NCBI GenBank assembly: GCA_903835255.1
Contig: CAILMI010000012.1
Location: 62,001 to 126,000 of the forward strand
Direction of reading: 5' to 3'
DNA from: an uncultured Verrucomicrobia subdivision 3 bacterium
GTDB lineage: Bacteria; Verrucomicrobiota; Verrucomicrobiia; Limisphaerales; UBA11358
DNA length: 64,000 nucleotides
Position 1 is the stretch's first letter; each line of letters opens with the position of its first letter. Positions 27,442 through 34,976 of the stretch are shown one piece after another. The notes beneath the pieces are model-generated. The model saw nothing but the letters and a program-made list of their open reading frames with translations. It did no database searches and was not told the origin of the DNA. The translations under genes and the position numbers were made by a program.

Positions 27442-28091
27442 GCAGCTTGTCTTTTAAGAAAGTTGCAGCTTGTTGCCAAAAGATCCGCACTTCGCTGAAC
27501 ACGCTTTGTGATGGCCTTGGGCCAATTCAAATTGGCAGCGTTGAACAATTTCCAAATGGCTGGGGAAAAGCGGCAAAGGGCCGCACCGTATGGCGCATTG
27601 TTGAAGAAGCCATCAATCAGAATCTTAAGAAGGAGTCTGAAAATCTTGGAGTTGATGAAGTGACACCTTCCGAATCTGAATCGAGCATTTATGATGTTTC
27701 GCTTCGCGTTTCCAGTGTAGAAACCAAGTTTTTTCTTAATTTTAAGGCTGCGGTCGAGGGTAACGAAACGGAGAAGGGAGACATTTCGAAAGCGAGGAAG
27801 CTCGTTGAGTTTTATGATGAGGGGGCAACAAGGCAGTTATTGATAGTGACATTTGTCATTAGCTTTCACGACGACATGACGATTCAAATTAGGCGGTGTC
27901 TCGTCACACCGATTGCGTGGCTGCCTGACATTTATGTGAACCCGAGTAACAACGGAAATCTACAATGCAGCCAGCTAGAAAATTTGGAAGACGCAACCCG
28001 AAGAAGTAATAAGAGGTTTTTAAAATTGCTGAAACGCGCCATTTCAACCGCCAAAAGAAAACAGGCCGCTAAACGGGGGGAAAAGCAGTAA
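27438..28091 (+). CDS. Predicted PD-(D/E)XK-like protein of the R-M island, possibly a restriction endonuclease
   Basis: 217 residues. The segment around YDVSL (Asp86) followed by FFLNFKAAV (Asn101-x-Lys103) has the hydrophobic-strand pattern of a PD-(D/E)XK nuclease core with Asn in place of the acidic residue. DISKARKLVEFY and MPIAWLPDIYVNPSNNGNLQ-like sequence (here TPIAWLPDIYVNPSNNGNL) recall type II restriction enzymes. The end is highly basic (KRKQAAKRGEKQ). It is co-transcribed between the C gene and the AccI-type endonuclease gene. Having two nuclease-like genes for one methyltransferase is unusual. It might be a second endonuclease sharing the methyltransferase specificity, an inactive subunit, or a remnant. 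I do not recognise a named family with certainty. Confidence 0.6.
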   Translation: MSSLSFKKVAACCQKIRTSLNTLCDGLGPIQIGSVEQFPNGWGKAAKGRTVWRIVEEAINQNLKKESENLGVDEVTPSESESSIYDVSLRVSSVETKFFLNFKAAVEGNETEKGDISKARKLVEFYDEGATRQLLIVTFVISFHDDMTIQIRRCLVTPIAWLPDIYVNPSNNGNLQCSQLENLEDATRRSNKRFLKLLKRAISTAKRKQAAKRGEKQ

Positions 28092-28113
28092 TCAAAACAA
28101 AGCTATAATCTCA

Positions 28114-29013
28114 ATGGCTTCATCCCATATCCAACAATTGCAGTCCACCCTTGAGGAAGTCGTTGCCGTATTGACGGCCAAAGGTATTCAGCCTCAGCGC
28201 CTCAACTTTGGTGGCGAAGGTCCTGCACCAACACAAAAACCGAGAGTGCCAACGGACGCGCGTTCCGAGTTTCTCGCCAATCGCGCAATGGGTGATTGGG
28301 CGGAACGAATGTTGAGTGCAGCAATTGTCTCTGCGCTGCCGGAATGGAAGGTTGTGCAATATGGCAACACCGACACCATTGCAGCCGGACATCCTGAGTT
28401 CAAAGCTCGTTACCTTGCTGGTTTGGAGGAGACGCGACTATTTGGCAAACGCCCGGACTTGCTTGTGTTTCCAAAATCCTTCGCCGTGAACAGCAACTTG
28501 TCGGAACTCCGGCACACGGAAATTGAATCTCTGGTCAAACAAGCCTCGGCAGCCGTCGAAGTGCGCTCCAGCAAGTTTGAAGCTTTGAAATACATGGCCG
28601 TGCGACAAAAGCAGCGTGATGACGGCGAAAAGGGCGGACGTGAAACGCCAAGCTTCACGGTCAAAGTCGAAGACCTTGTCATCGTTTATCGCTGGCTGGA
28701 ACGTCATCGCGTGTCACAGAGTTATTGCCAAGTCTTCTTCGACTCGGTTTTTGCCATTAACTTCTTGGATATTTTTGCGACGATTGCCAGCGGGGAAGGT
28801 TTTTCGATCGAGACACCTGCGAAGAGCCAGGAGAAGGCGACCATCATGATTCCGATCACCTGTGGCATTCAGGTGGGAAAAGCTACCGGCCTTCCAACAT
28901 TCGCAGCCGAACATCACGTCACGAAACTGGGACGGCATGATGCCTACGTTGTCCCACAGGGCGGCGGATTTGAACTCGATGCGGCGGCAATTAAACAGGT
29001 TCTGCTGCCTTGA
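28114..29013 (+). CDS. Type II restriction endonuclease, AccI family
   Basis: 299 residues. KRPDLLVF (Pro114-Asp115) and, 33 residues on, AAVEVRSSKFEALKYM (Glu149) form the nuclease centre. Downstream, ETPSFTVKVEDLVIVYRWLERH and QSYCQVFFDSVFAINFLDIF are the stretches I associate with AccI-type endonucleases, whose prototype cuts GT^MKAC. If the specificity is conserved, the target would be the same, but that is an assumption. It lies 22 bp after the preceding gene and converges with the methyltransferase gene, overlapping its 3' end by 23 bp (28991-29013). Confidence 0.8.
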   Translation: MASSHIQQLQSTLEEVVAVLTAKGIQPQRLNFGGEGPAPTQKPRVPTDARSEFLANRAMGDWAERMLSAAIVSALPEWKVVQYGNTDTIAAGHPEFKARYLAGLEETRLFGKRPDLLVFPKSFAVNSNLSELRHTEIESLVKQASAAVEVRSSKFEALKYMAVRQKQRDDGEKGGRETPSFTVKVEDLVIVYRWLERHRVSQSYCQVFFDSVFAINFLDIFATIASGEGFSIETPAKSQEKATIMIPITCGIQVGKATGLPTFAAEHHVTKLGRHDAYVVPQGGGFELDAAAIKQVLLP

Positions 29014-30631
29014 TGTCAAAGTAGCTCACGGCGAGTTCGTCGATGCCCGCCAGTTGTTCGGGTGAGGAAAGCTTTTCCAAAGCTGCCAGTTTTTCGACAA
29101 GCTCAGCCGATTCTTCCTGACTCAGCCTTGTCATCGCCGGACACGGCATTTCTTCCACATCCTTGGGTTCAAGTTTGTTGAGTCCGTTTCCGTAAAACCG
29201 GTTTACCATCGAAAACGAACGGCTTCCGCCGGAACTGTTGAGAAACAGAGTCATCAGCGGGGAGATGGACTCCCAACCCGGTTTGGCGTAAAGGCCGTGG
29301 AAGCACGTCAGATTCTTTGCGCCCGAAGTGTTGAGGATATATTTGACGGAAGCGCGCGAAAACACGGCGACCCAAATGTCAGCAGCAGCGCGGTTTTCTG
29401 GAAGATACCAAACGGGCCGATGGCTTGGCAGATGCCGCTGCGGGATGCCTTGCTGCTCGCCAAGTTTCAAGTAACGCATCAAGTCTTGCCCGTTGCGTGA
29501 AGGATTCAACAGAAAGCATCGGCGCTCGCGGGCCGCCAATGAATCAAATTTGTCAGGGGTGAAAACGAGTCCGTCCGCATCAACGGCCTTGGTGATACAC
29601 GGCTCAACATGAGCTTCCGTCAAATGATGCTCGCGGATGTCGGCTCGGCTAAAACAAAAAAAGTCGTTTGCTCCGGTGGCAATGCCGCGACGACAATTGA
29701 AATAGTCACCAACCCGATTCGACAACGCATCTGAACCGGTTGGCCTCTCACCATTAAACAAAAGATTAAGCCACTTGGTGCAAGGCTGTAGTTTTTTCAG
29801 GTCAACACAGCCATCACCTGCGCACGTCGCTGCCTCCGAAAGCAACCCGTTCAAGAAATGCGATGCGTCCTCAATTGAGTCCACTCTCTTAACCCAACAT
29901 GGCAATTTTGGTGAACGGCTTTTTTCCAGAAACACAATTGCGCTGGTGGTGAGCGCATCCTCGAAAATGTTTAGCGACGGCGCGAAAACGGTAATCGCCA
30001 CAGGCCGAATTATCCGCACAAGCTGCTCCTTGATTTCTTCGCCAAAATTCGCGTTCAGAAATTCGGCCGGCAGAATGACAGCGGCGCGACCGTGTGGCGC
30101 AAGGTCTTCCCAAATCTTCAGCAGGAACAACGCGTAGATATTTGTAAGGCGATCCAAAGGAGTGCCGAATCGTTCCTCGAAATAGCACCAATCCTTTTCG
30201 GAATAATCCAGTCGTTGGGATTTTACATACGGCGGGTTGGCAATAATTCCATCAAACTGGCCGGCATCAGATTTGAGATAATCTGCCAGAATCAGCTTTG
30301 TCCCGCTGGGCGCAGCGGTTTTTGCGCGCTGCAATGTTTCAATGTCGCGTTCAACGCCAATCAGAACCGTTTGCTTTTGGAACTTCCGGCAGGCAGCCAA
30401 CAAACCGCCCAAGCCCGCAGCCGGATCAAGCACAGCAGCAGGTCTTGCCGACATCACCCACTTTGCCATCAAGTCTGCAATCGGTTCAGGCGTTGCCACC
30501 TGACCAAACTGCTTGGTATTGCGCTCCCAGTTCTCGGCAGAAAGGAATGAGTCCGCTTCGCCAGTGGCAAATTCCACTGAATTCGGATCGAAATACAGCG
30601 ACATGAAAGTTTGATTGTCGCGCAGCTTCAT
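28991..30631 (-). CDS. Type II N6-adenine DNA methyltransferase
   Basis: Start ATG at 30631 (MKLRDNQTFMSLYFD), 546 residues; a TTG two codons upstream is in frame. TPEPIADLMAKWV leads into motif I (VLDPAAGLGGLLAACRK), and the catalytic motif is NPPY (132-135, in IIANPPYVKS), which marks adenine-N6 methylation in a TaqI-like (gamma) arrangement. The C-terminal half is the target recognition region. It protects host sites against the neighbouring endonuclease. It is transcribed toward the nuclease genes from its own promoter (30639-30667), which contains the box shared with the regulator gene. Confidence 0.92.
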   Translation of the reverse strand: MKLRDNQTFMSLYFDPNSVEFATGEADSFLSAENWERNTKQFGQVATPEPIADLMAKWVMSARPAAVLDPAAGLGGLLAACRKFQKQTVLIGVERDIETLQRAKTAAPSGTKLILADYLKSDAGQFDGIIANPPYVKSQRLDYSEKDWCYFEERFGTPLDRLTNIYALFLLKIWEDLAPHGRAAVILPAEFLNANFGEEIKEQLVRIIRPVAITVFAPSLNIFEDALTTSAIVFLEKSRSPKLPCWVKRVDSIEDASHFLNGLLSEAATCAGDGCVDLKKLQPCTKWLNLLFNGERPTGSDALSNRVGDYFNCRRGIATGANDFFCFSRADIREHHLTEAHVEPCITKAVDADGLVFTPDKFDSLAARERRCFLLNPSRNGQDLMRYLKLGEQQGIPQRHLPSHRPVWYLPENRAAADIWVAVFSRASVKYILNTSGAKNLTCFHGLYAKPGWESISPLMTLFLNSSGGSRSFSMVNRFYGNGLNKLEPKDVEEMPCPAMTRLSQEESAELVEKLAALEKLSSPEQLAGIDELAVSYFDIKAAEPV

Positions 30632-30638
30632 CGCCAAA

Positions 30639-30667
30639 AATATGCCAGCAGTTTAACTACGGGTCAA
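30639..30667 (-). promoter_or_regulatory. Methyltransferase promoter with C-box-like element in the spacer
   Basis: On the minus strand TTGACC (30667-30662) is followed after 17 bp by CATATT (30644-30639), and the ATG comes seven bases later. The spacer holds GTAGTTAAACTGC (30660-30648), identical to the box before the regulator gene. A protein bound there would block RNA polymerase, the known way C proteins repress methyltransferase genes. The message would be nearly leaderless. Confidence 0.6.
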
Positions 30668-30675
30668 TTGGAATC

Positions 30676-31674
30676 TCATTTTCCAGAATTCGTGGTGTGG
30701 TCGCCAGTTTTCTTCGCGTAATCGGCCAGTTGTTTTTCCAGTTCGGCGATGCGGGCTTCAAGTTTCTGGCGGTCGGCGCGGTGTTCATCCATTTCCATTT
30801 TCGGAAACATCGACTCCGCGTAATACGGCAGGTGGCCGGAGGTTTTATACATTTTCTCCTTGGCCAGATGCGGCGTGCGGACGCGCACGTAGCCCGCCGC
30901 GAATTCGGTTTCCTTGGCCAGCTTCTCCAGTTCCTCGACCAGCACCGTGCCCTTGGGCAGCCACAGCGGCATGCCCGGCCCGACAAATTCCGTGTCAATC
31001 GCGAACAGCCCCATCTCCGCGCCGATTTTGCGATGGTCGCGGCGCTTGGCCTCCTCGATCATCTTGAAGTACTCGTCCATGGCGGTCTTGTTCTTGAACG
31101 CCGTGCCGTAAATGCGCTGAAGCTGCGGACCTTTTTCGTCGCCCTTGTAATACGCGGCGGCCACGCTGGTGAGCTTGAACGCACCGATGTTGCCCGTGCG
31201 CATCACGTGCGGCCCGGCGCACAGGTCAACGAAATCACCGTTCTTAAAATAGGAGATCGGTTCGCTCTCGGGAATCTGCTTGAGCAAATCCAGCTTGAAC
31301 TTCGAGGCGTTGCCGGGCCGCTCACCGAGTCCGCCCAGCCGTCCGCTCTCCGCGTCTTTGATCGCCTGCTCGCGGGTGACTTCGCTCTTCTCGAAGACGT
31401 TGTTCGCCTTGATCTCCTTCTTCATCTCCGCCTCGATCTTTTCAAAATCTTCCGGCGAGATACGGTGGGAGCATTCGAGGTCGTAGTAGAAGCCGTTCTC
31501 GACGGGCGGGCCGTAGGCGAACTGGGCGTCGGGCCAGAGGCGCAGGATAGCGGTGGCCATGACATGGGCGCAGGAGTGCCGGAGGCGCTCCTGCTCGGTC
31601 ATCTTCGCGCGGTCGTCGAGGGTTTTGCGTTCGGGATTGGGTGCCGCCGGCGACGGGGATTGTTCTTCAGCCAT
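30676..31674 (-). CDS. thrS: Threonyl-tRNA synthetase, N-terminal part of a split gene
   Basis: 332 residues ending in TGA a few bases before the R-M island. HSCAHVMA (His33, His37) and DLCAGPH are the editing-domain motifs that remove mischarged serine. GLFAIDTEFVGPGMPLWLPKGTVL opens the class II catalytic domain, which stops after AKEKMYKTSGHLPYYAESMFPKMEMDEH. The usual TGS domain at the N-terminus is missing. After that point comes a helical, heptad-like tail (RQKLEARIAELEKQLADYAKK) that ordinary ThrRS lacks here; its counterpart helix begins the C-terminal part at 25983-27083. The catalytic domain is thus divided between two ORFs. Confidence 0.9.
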   Translation of the reverse strand: MAEEQSPSPAAPNPERKTLDDRAKMTEQERLRHSCAHVMATAILRLWPDAQFAYGPPVENGFYYDLECSHRISPEDFEKIEAEMKKEIKANNVFEKSEVTREQAIKDAESGRLGGLGERPGNASKFKLDLLKQIPESEPISYFKNGDFVDLCAGPHVMRTGNIGAFKLTSVAAAYYKGDEKGPQLQRIYGTAFKNKTAMDEYFKMIEEAKRRDHRKIGAEMGLFAIDTEFVGPGMPLWLPKGTVLVEELEKLAKETEFAAGYVRVRTPHLAKEKMYKTSGHLPYYAESMFPKMEMDEHRADRQKLEARIAELEKQLADYAKKTGDHTTNSGK

Positions 31675-31743
31675 AATTAAAAGACGACTTTAAAGGATTT
31701 TCGGGATTAGGAAAGAATTCTGTCAGGCCTTAAGGATCCCATT

Positions 31744-33033
31744 TTAGCGCCGGTTCATGAGCGACTCGATTTCATCGGCTTCAATCGGGATGTCAGCCAT
31801 CAGGTCCAGGGGCCCGTCCGGGGTGATCACTACTGTGTTTTCCAGGCGGATGCCGAAGCCTTCTTCCGGGATGTAAATACCCGGCTCCACGGTGAGCACC
31901 CAGCCAGGGCCGATTTTTGCGTCCGCACTCATCACGTCGTGCACGTCCAGGCCGATGGAATGGGAAACGCCGTGCATGAAGTAGCGTTTCACGGCGGGGT
32001 TTTCCGGGTTTGACTTCCGGATCTCGGACAGTTTGAGTAGGCCGAGGTCCACGCATTCCCGGGCGGTGCGCTCCTCGCATTCGCGCCGCAAATCCCGGGT
32101 GGTCTTGCCGGGCGTCAGCGCGGACACTTGGGCGCGGAAGAGGCGCAGCACCGCGTTATAAACCTGCCGCTGGCGGCGCGTGAACCGTCCGCTGACGGGA
32201 ATCGTGCGCGTGAGGTCGCTCATGTAATTGCCCAAGCCGGCCGCGACATCCAGCAGAAGCAGGTCCCCCTTGCGGCAAATCTGGTCATTCTGCGTGTAGT
32301 GTAAAATAGTGTTGTTCGCGCCGCTCGCAATGATGGGCGGATAGGCGAACTGACCTTTGTTCCGGATGAATTCATGGGCGAAAATGGCTTCGACCTCGGC
32401 CTCGTTGACGCCGGGTTTTACGCCTTTGCAGGCCCGGCGGAAACCCTGTCCGGTCAGCGTGCAGGCGGCCCGGATGGCGTCAATCTCCGGCGGCGATTTG
32501 ATGGCGCGCAGCGCATGCATCAGCGGGGCGAGGCGCTCGTAGCGGTGCAGCGGAAAGGACCTCTGGCAGTCGCGGAGAAACCGGGCGTCGCGCGTCTCGA
32601 CCCTGGCGTCGGTGCGCCCGTGTTCATTGGTATTCAGATAGATCCGCTCCAGCTCGCAGGCGACTTGCCGGAAAACAGCCGGGAACTCGGAGAGCCATTT
32701 GACATTCGCGATGCCCGAGATGGCAGTGGCTTGTGCCCGGGTCAGCTTATGCCCCTCCCAGATTTTTAGATGATCATTGGGCTCGCGCAGGAATAGGATT
32801 TCGCGCTGAGCCGGATCGGCGGCGTCCGGGGCGAGCAGCAGGAGGGTTTCCTCCTGATGAATGCCGGTGAGGTAGAACAGGTCGGCGTTCTGGAGATGCC
32901 CCATGACCCCGTCGGCGTTGGTGGGCATAGGGTCGTTGGCATTCAAAACCGCCAGGGAGCGCGGCCGCAGTTTTCGCACAAGCCGGGCGCGGTTACCTAT
33001 GAACAGGGCGTGGGGCAGCGGGACAGCTTTCAT
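31744..33033 (-). CDS. pepP: Xaa-Pro aminopeptidase (M24B family)
   Basis: Start ATG at 33033 (MKAVPLPHALFIGNRARL), 429 residues, close to aminopeptidase P. The upstream open frame lacks family character. The N-terminal creatinase-like domain (about 1-170) is followed by the pita-bread catalytic domain, with metal ligands in LLLDVAAGLGNYMSDLTRTIP (two Asp), FMHGVSHSIGLDVHD (His), VLTVEPGIYIP (Glu) and GIRLENTVVIT (Glu). It removes N-terminal residues preceding proline. It lies downstream of the MFS gene and upstream of split thrS on the same strand. Confidence 0.92.
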   Translation of the reverse strand: MKAVPLPHALFIGNRARLVRKLRPRSLAVLNANDPMPTNADGVMGHLQNADLFYLTGIHQEETLLLLAPDAADPAQREILFLREPNDHLKIWEGHKLTRAQATAISGIANVKWLSEFPAVFRQVACELERIYLNTNEHGRTDARVETRDARFLRDCQRSFPLHRYERLAPLMHALRAIKSPPEIDAIRAACTLTGQGFRRACKGVKPGVNEAEVEAIFAHEFIRNKGQFAYPPIIASGANNTILHYTQNDQICRKGDLLLLDVAAGLGNYMSDLTRTIPVSGRFTRRQRQVYNAVLRLFRAQVSALTPGKTTRDLRRECEERTARECVDLGLLKLSEIRKSNPENPAVKRYFMHGVSHSIGLDVHDVMSADAKIGPGWVLTVEPGIYIPEEGFGIRLENTVVITPDGPLDLMADIPIEADEIESLMNRR

Positions 33034-33134
33034 GTTAAGCCACGGGATACACCACCCCGCTGAAAAGTGACAGGAAGAAAAGCAGCGGTGCGGGATGCGT
33101 TTTGGTAGCCGCCTTCCGGCGCGAGGCCGGGAGT

Positions 33135-34298
33135 TCAGGTTTTTTTTCGCAGCCAGACCAGTCCGCCAAAGCCCAGCGCCAGCAGGGCGGAAACCGACCA
33201 GGCGCCGGCATTCATGCTTTGTGGTGCCAGCCAGAGCGCCGCGGCGCCTGCTGCGGGCCCAACGCAATTGCCTATTCCAATAGCCGCTTCATGGATGCCC
33301 CCATGCTCGGCCTTGGTGTCGCTGTCGTCCATCGAATAGAACAGGGACGAATAATAAATCAGACCGATGGCGGCGCCGAAAACCACTTGGGCGGCCAGCA
33401 CCGTCTCCAGGTTGGGCACGGTGAGGATGATGGCGAATGAGAGGACGAGCAGTGCAAAAGCGGACGCCAGCCAGCCGAACCGATAATGCCAGCCGCTCCA
33501 GCGCCACAACACCACAAACGCGGCGAGCCGGGCAAATCCCCAGAGCGAGCAGGCGAAGCCGGCCAGCATGGGGGAGAGTCCAAATTTCATCGCGACGCCC
33601 GGCAGGACGGCGATGAGCGTGTTGATGGCGATGTAGGCAAACGGGTTGGCCAGCCAGGCCAAGCGAACAAAGTGCTGATTGCGGGCCGCCGGCACCTGCC
33701 CCGGCTCCGGTGGGGTTGCGCACAGTGGCGCGGCGGCCGGCAGCTTTATTTTTTCCAGTGACACGGTCAGTGCCCACTGCAGGGCAAGGATGCCCAGCGG
33801 CAGGTAATAAAGACTCGCGTAGCCTAATTTTTCAACAATGGCTCCGCCCAGAAAGAGCGCCGCGGCATTGGTCCACGCCCAAGTGATATTGTAAAGCCCC
33901 ACGGCGTGGGGGATGTGGCCGGGCTCCTCGCCTTCGCTAACGAGCGCCTCCAGCACGGGCCAGGTGAAACACATTCCGAGAGAGATTACCACCGCGCCCG
34001 CAATTTGCCCGGCCGCGGTATTTAGCTGCGAAGCGACGGCGTAGCCCGCCGCCATGATCCCGAGTCCCACTTTGAGCGCGGTGAAGTTGCCCCGGCGCTG
34101 CGCAAATTTTCCGGCCTGCCATGCCGACCCGGCATAGACCAGGCCTAGCAGCGCCGCCACCGCCAGTCGCGCCTTGTCGTCGTAGCCGAAGCGGTCATAC
34201 AGGAGAAAATAAAGGTAGGTGAAATAAAGGACGGTGGCGAAGGAGTTGAGTCCTTCGATCGTGTAGCAGAGCGTCTGGTGCCGTTGGCGGGGCGTCAT
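33135..34298 (-). CDS. Major facilitator superfamily transporter
   Basis: 387 residues with about twelve hydrophobic segments. It begins MTPRQRHQTLCYTIEGLNSFATVLYFTYLYFLLYDRFGY, reminiscent of sugar or drug MFS proteins. The loop between helices 2 and 3 (GKFAQRRGNFTALKVG) has the MFS motif A pattern in weakened form, and a short cytoplasmic loop divides the two halves near residues 180-210. The end WLRKKT is cytosolic. The substrate is not predictable. It lies 39 bp after the NUDIX gene's stop on the same strand, so the two may be co-transcribed. Confidence 0.8.
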   Translation of the reverse strand: MTPRQRHQTLCYTIEGLNSFATVLYFTYLYFLLYDRFGYDDKARLAVAALLGLVYAGSAWQAGKFAQRRGNFTALKVGLGIMAAGYAVASQLNTAAGQIAGAVVISLGMCFTWPVLEALVSEGEEPGHIPHAVGLYNITWAWTNAAALFLGGAIVEKLGYASLYYLPLGILALQWALTVSLEKIKLPAAAPLCATPPEPGQVPAARNQHFVRLAWLANPFAYIAINTLIAVLPGVAMKFGLSPMLAGFACSLWGFARLAAFVVLWRWSGWHYRFGWLASAFALLVLSFAIILTVPNLETVLAAQVVFGAAIGLIYYSSLFYSMDDSDTKAEHGGIHEAAIGIGNCVGPAAGAAALWLAPQSMNAGAWSVSALLALGFGGLVWLRKKT

Positions 34299-34337
34299 GA
34301 GGTCTTGTTCGCAGGAGGATCGGTGAAGATGCTCCGG

Positions 34338-34829
34338 TTACTCCCCGACAGTTTTTACTATCCCCGTGATTTCCTCGAGAGCCTTGGTGCAATACCACTT
34401 CACCGCCTCCGTCATGGGAGGAGACAGGCTGTCCAACTCTTCTCTTCGGCACCAGCGAATGGCGTGATGTTCGCCGGCAGCCAGGATGGGGTCCGTATTA
34501 CTGGCGCCATATTTGGGTCGCGCCCAGTAAATCAGGCCGATGTGCTCATGCGTTTCATTGATGCGATGGATGTCTAGGAAGCGCGGGGCGATGAGCGCGC
34601 GGGTGCCGGGCGAGGTCGTGGGCGGGCGTTCGCCGAGCAGTTCCACGTCCAGCCCGCTCTCCTCCCGGGCCTCGCGCAACGCCGCCTGTTCGGGGTCTTC
34701 GTCCAGCTCAATGTGCCCGCCCAGCGGCAGCCATTTGCCGAGCTTGCGATGGTGGATGAGCAGGATTTTTGCGTCGTGAACGATAAAAATCGCGACGGTA
34801 AAATCAATTTTTTCGTGAAGATGCGGCAT
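34338..34829 (-). CDS. NUDIX hydrolase
   Basis: Start ATG at 34829 (MPHLHEKIDFTVAIFIV), 163 residues; the longer frame adds 13 residues. The Nudix box GX5EX7REUXEEXGU is complete at 38-60 (G38, E44, R52-E53, E56-E57, G59). The family hydrolyses nucleoside diphosphates linked to other groups, using Mg2+ bound by the Glu residues. LGKWLPLGGHIELDEDP in front of the box is typical of MutT/ADP-ribose-type members. The substrate is unknown. It sits downstream of korBA and its terminator. Confidence 0.88.
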   Translation of the reverse strand: MPHLHEKIDFTVAIFIVHDAKILLIHHRKLGKWLPLGGHIELDEDPEQAALREAREESGLDVELLGERPPTTSPGTRALIAPRFLDIHRINETHEHIGLIYWARPKYGASNTDPILAAGEHHAIRWCRREELDSLSPPMTEAVKWYCTKALEEITGIVKTVGE

Positions 34830-34925
34830 GGCTTTTACGAAAATAGCAATAAACAGGTGCGGGCGCAAAACTTTGACGCGGGGAATCGGTTTTCAATGCG
34901 GCTGGCTTATTCCATTGGAGGGTAG

Positions 34926-34960
34926 AAACAAAAAAGCGGCTTCCATTTCTGGAAGCCGCT
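34926..34960 (-). terminator. Rho-independent terminator after korBA
   Basis: On the minus strand a perfect 10-bp stem (34960-34951 paired with 34944-34935, AGCGGCTTCC) with a six-base loop is followed by six T residues and then GTTT. It lies 16 bp beyond the korB stop codon. Confidence 0.93.
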
Positions 34961-34976
34961 GGAGTGCTGTGAAAAA

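Larger units (their letters stand above)
27195..30670. mobile_element. Restriction-modification island inserted in thrS
   Basis: About 3.5 kb of visibly AT-richer DNA with four genes (regulator, PD-(D/E)XK-like protein, AccI-type endonuclease, methyltransferase) separates the two parts of thrS. The limits given are the outermost shared sequence, CAATTG at 27195-27200 and 30665-30670. Inside it at both ends lies the same 13-mer, GTAGTTAAACTGC, in inverted orientation. No transposase, integrase or target-site duplication is visible, so the movement mechanism is unknown. The exact insertion boundary is uncertain by tens of bases. Confidence 0.72.

Noticed and set aside
27195-30670. Classical insertion sequence or integrative element
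   Set aside because: No transposase, integrase, relaxase, tRNA attachment site or target-site duplication can be seen; only inverted boxes at the ends.
27198-30675. Intein or group I/II intron as the reason for the thrS break
   Set aside because: The halves end in stop and start codons, the inserted genes include none of the intein splicing blocks, reverse transcriptase or homing endonuclease motifs, and genes lie on both strands.
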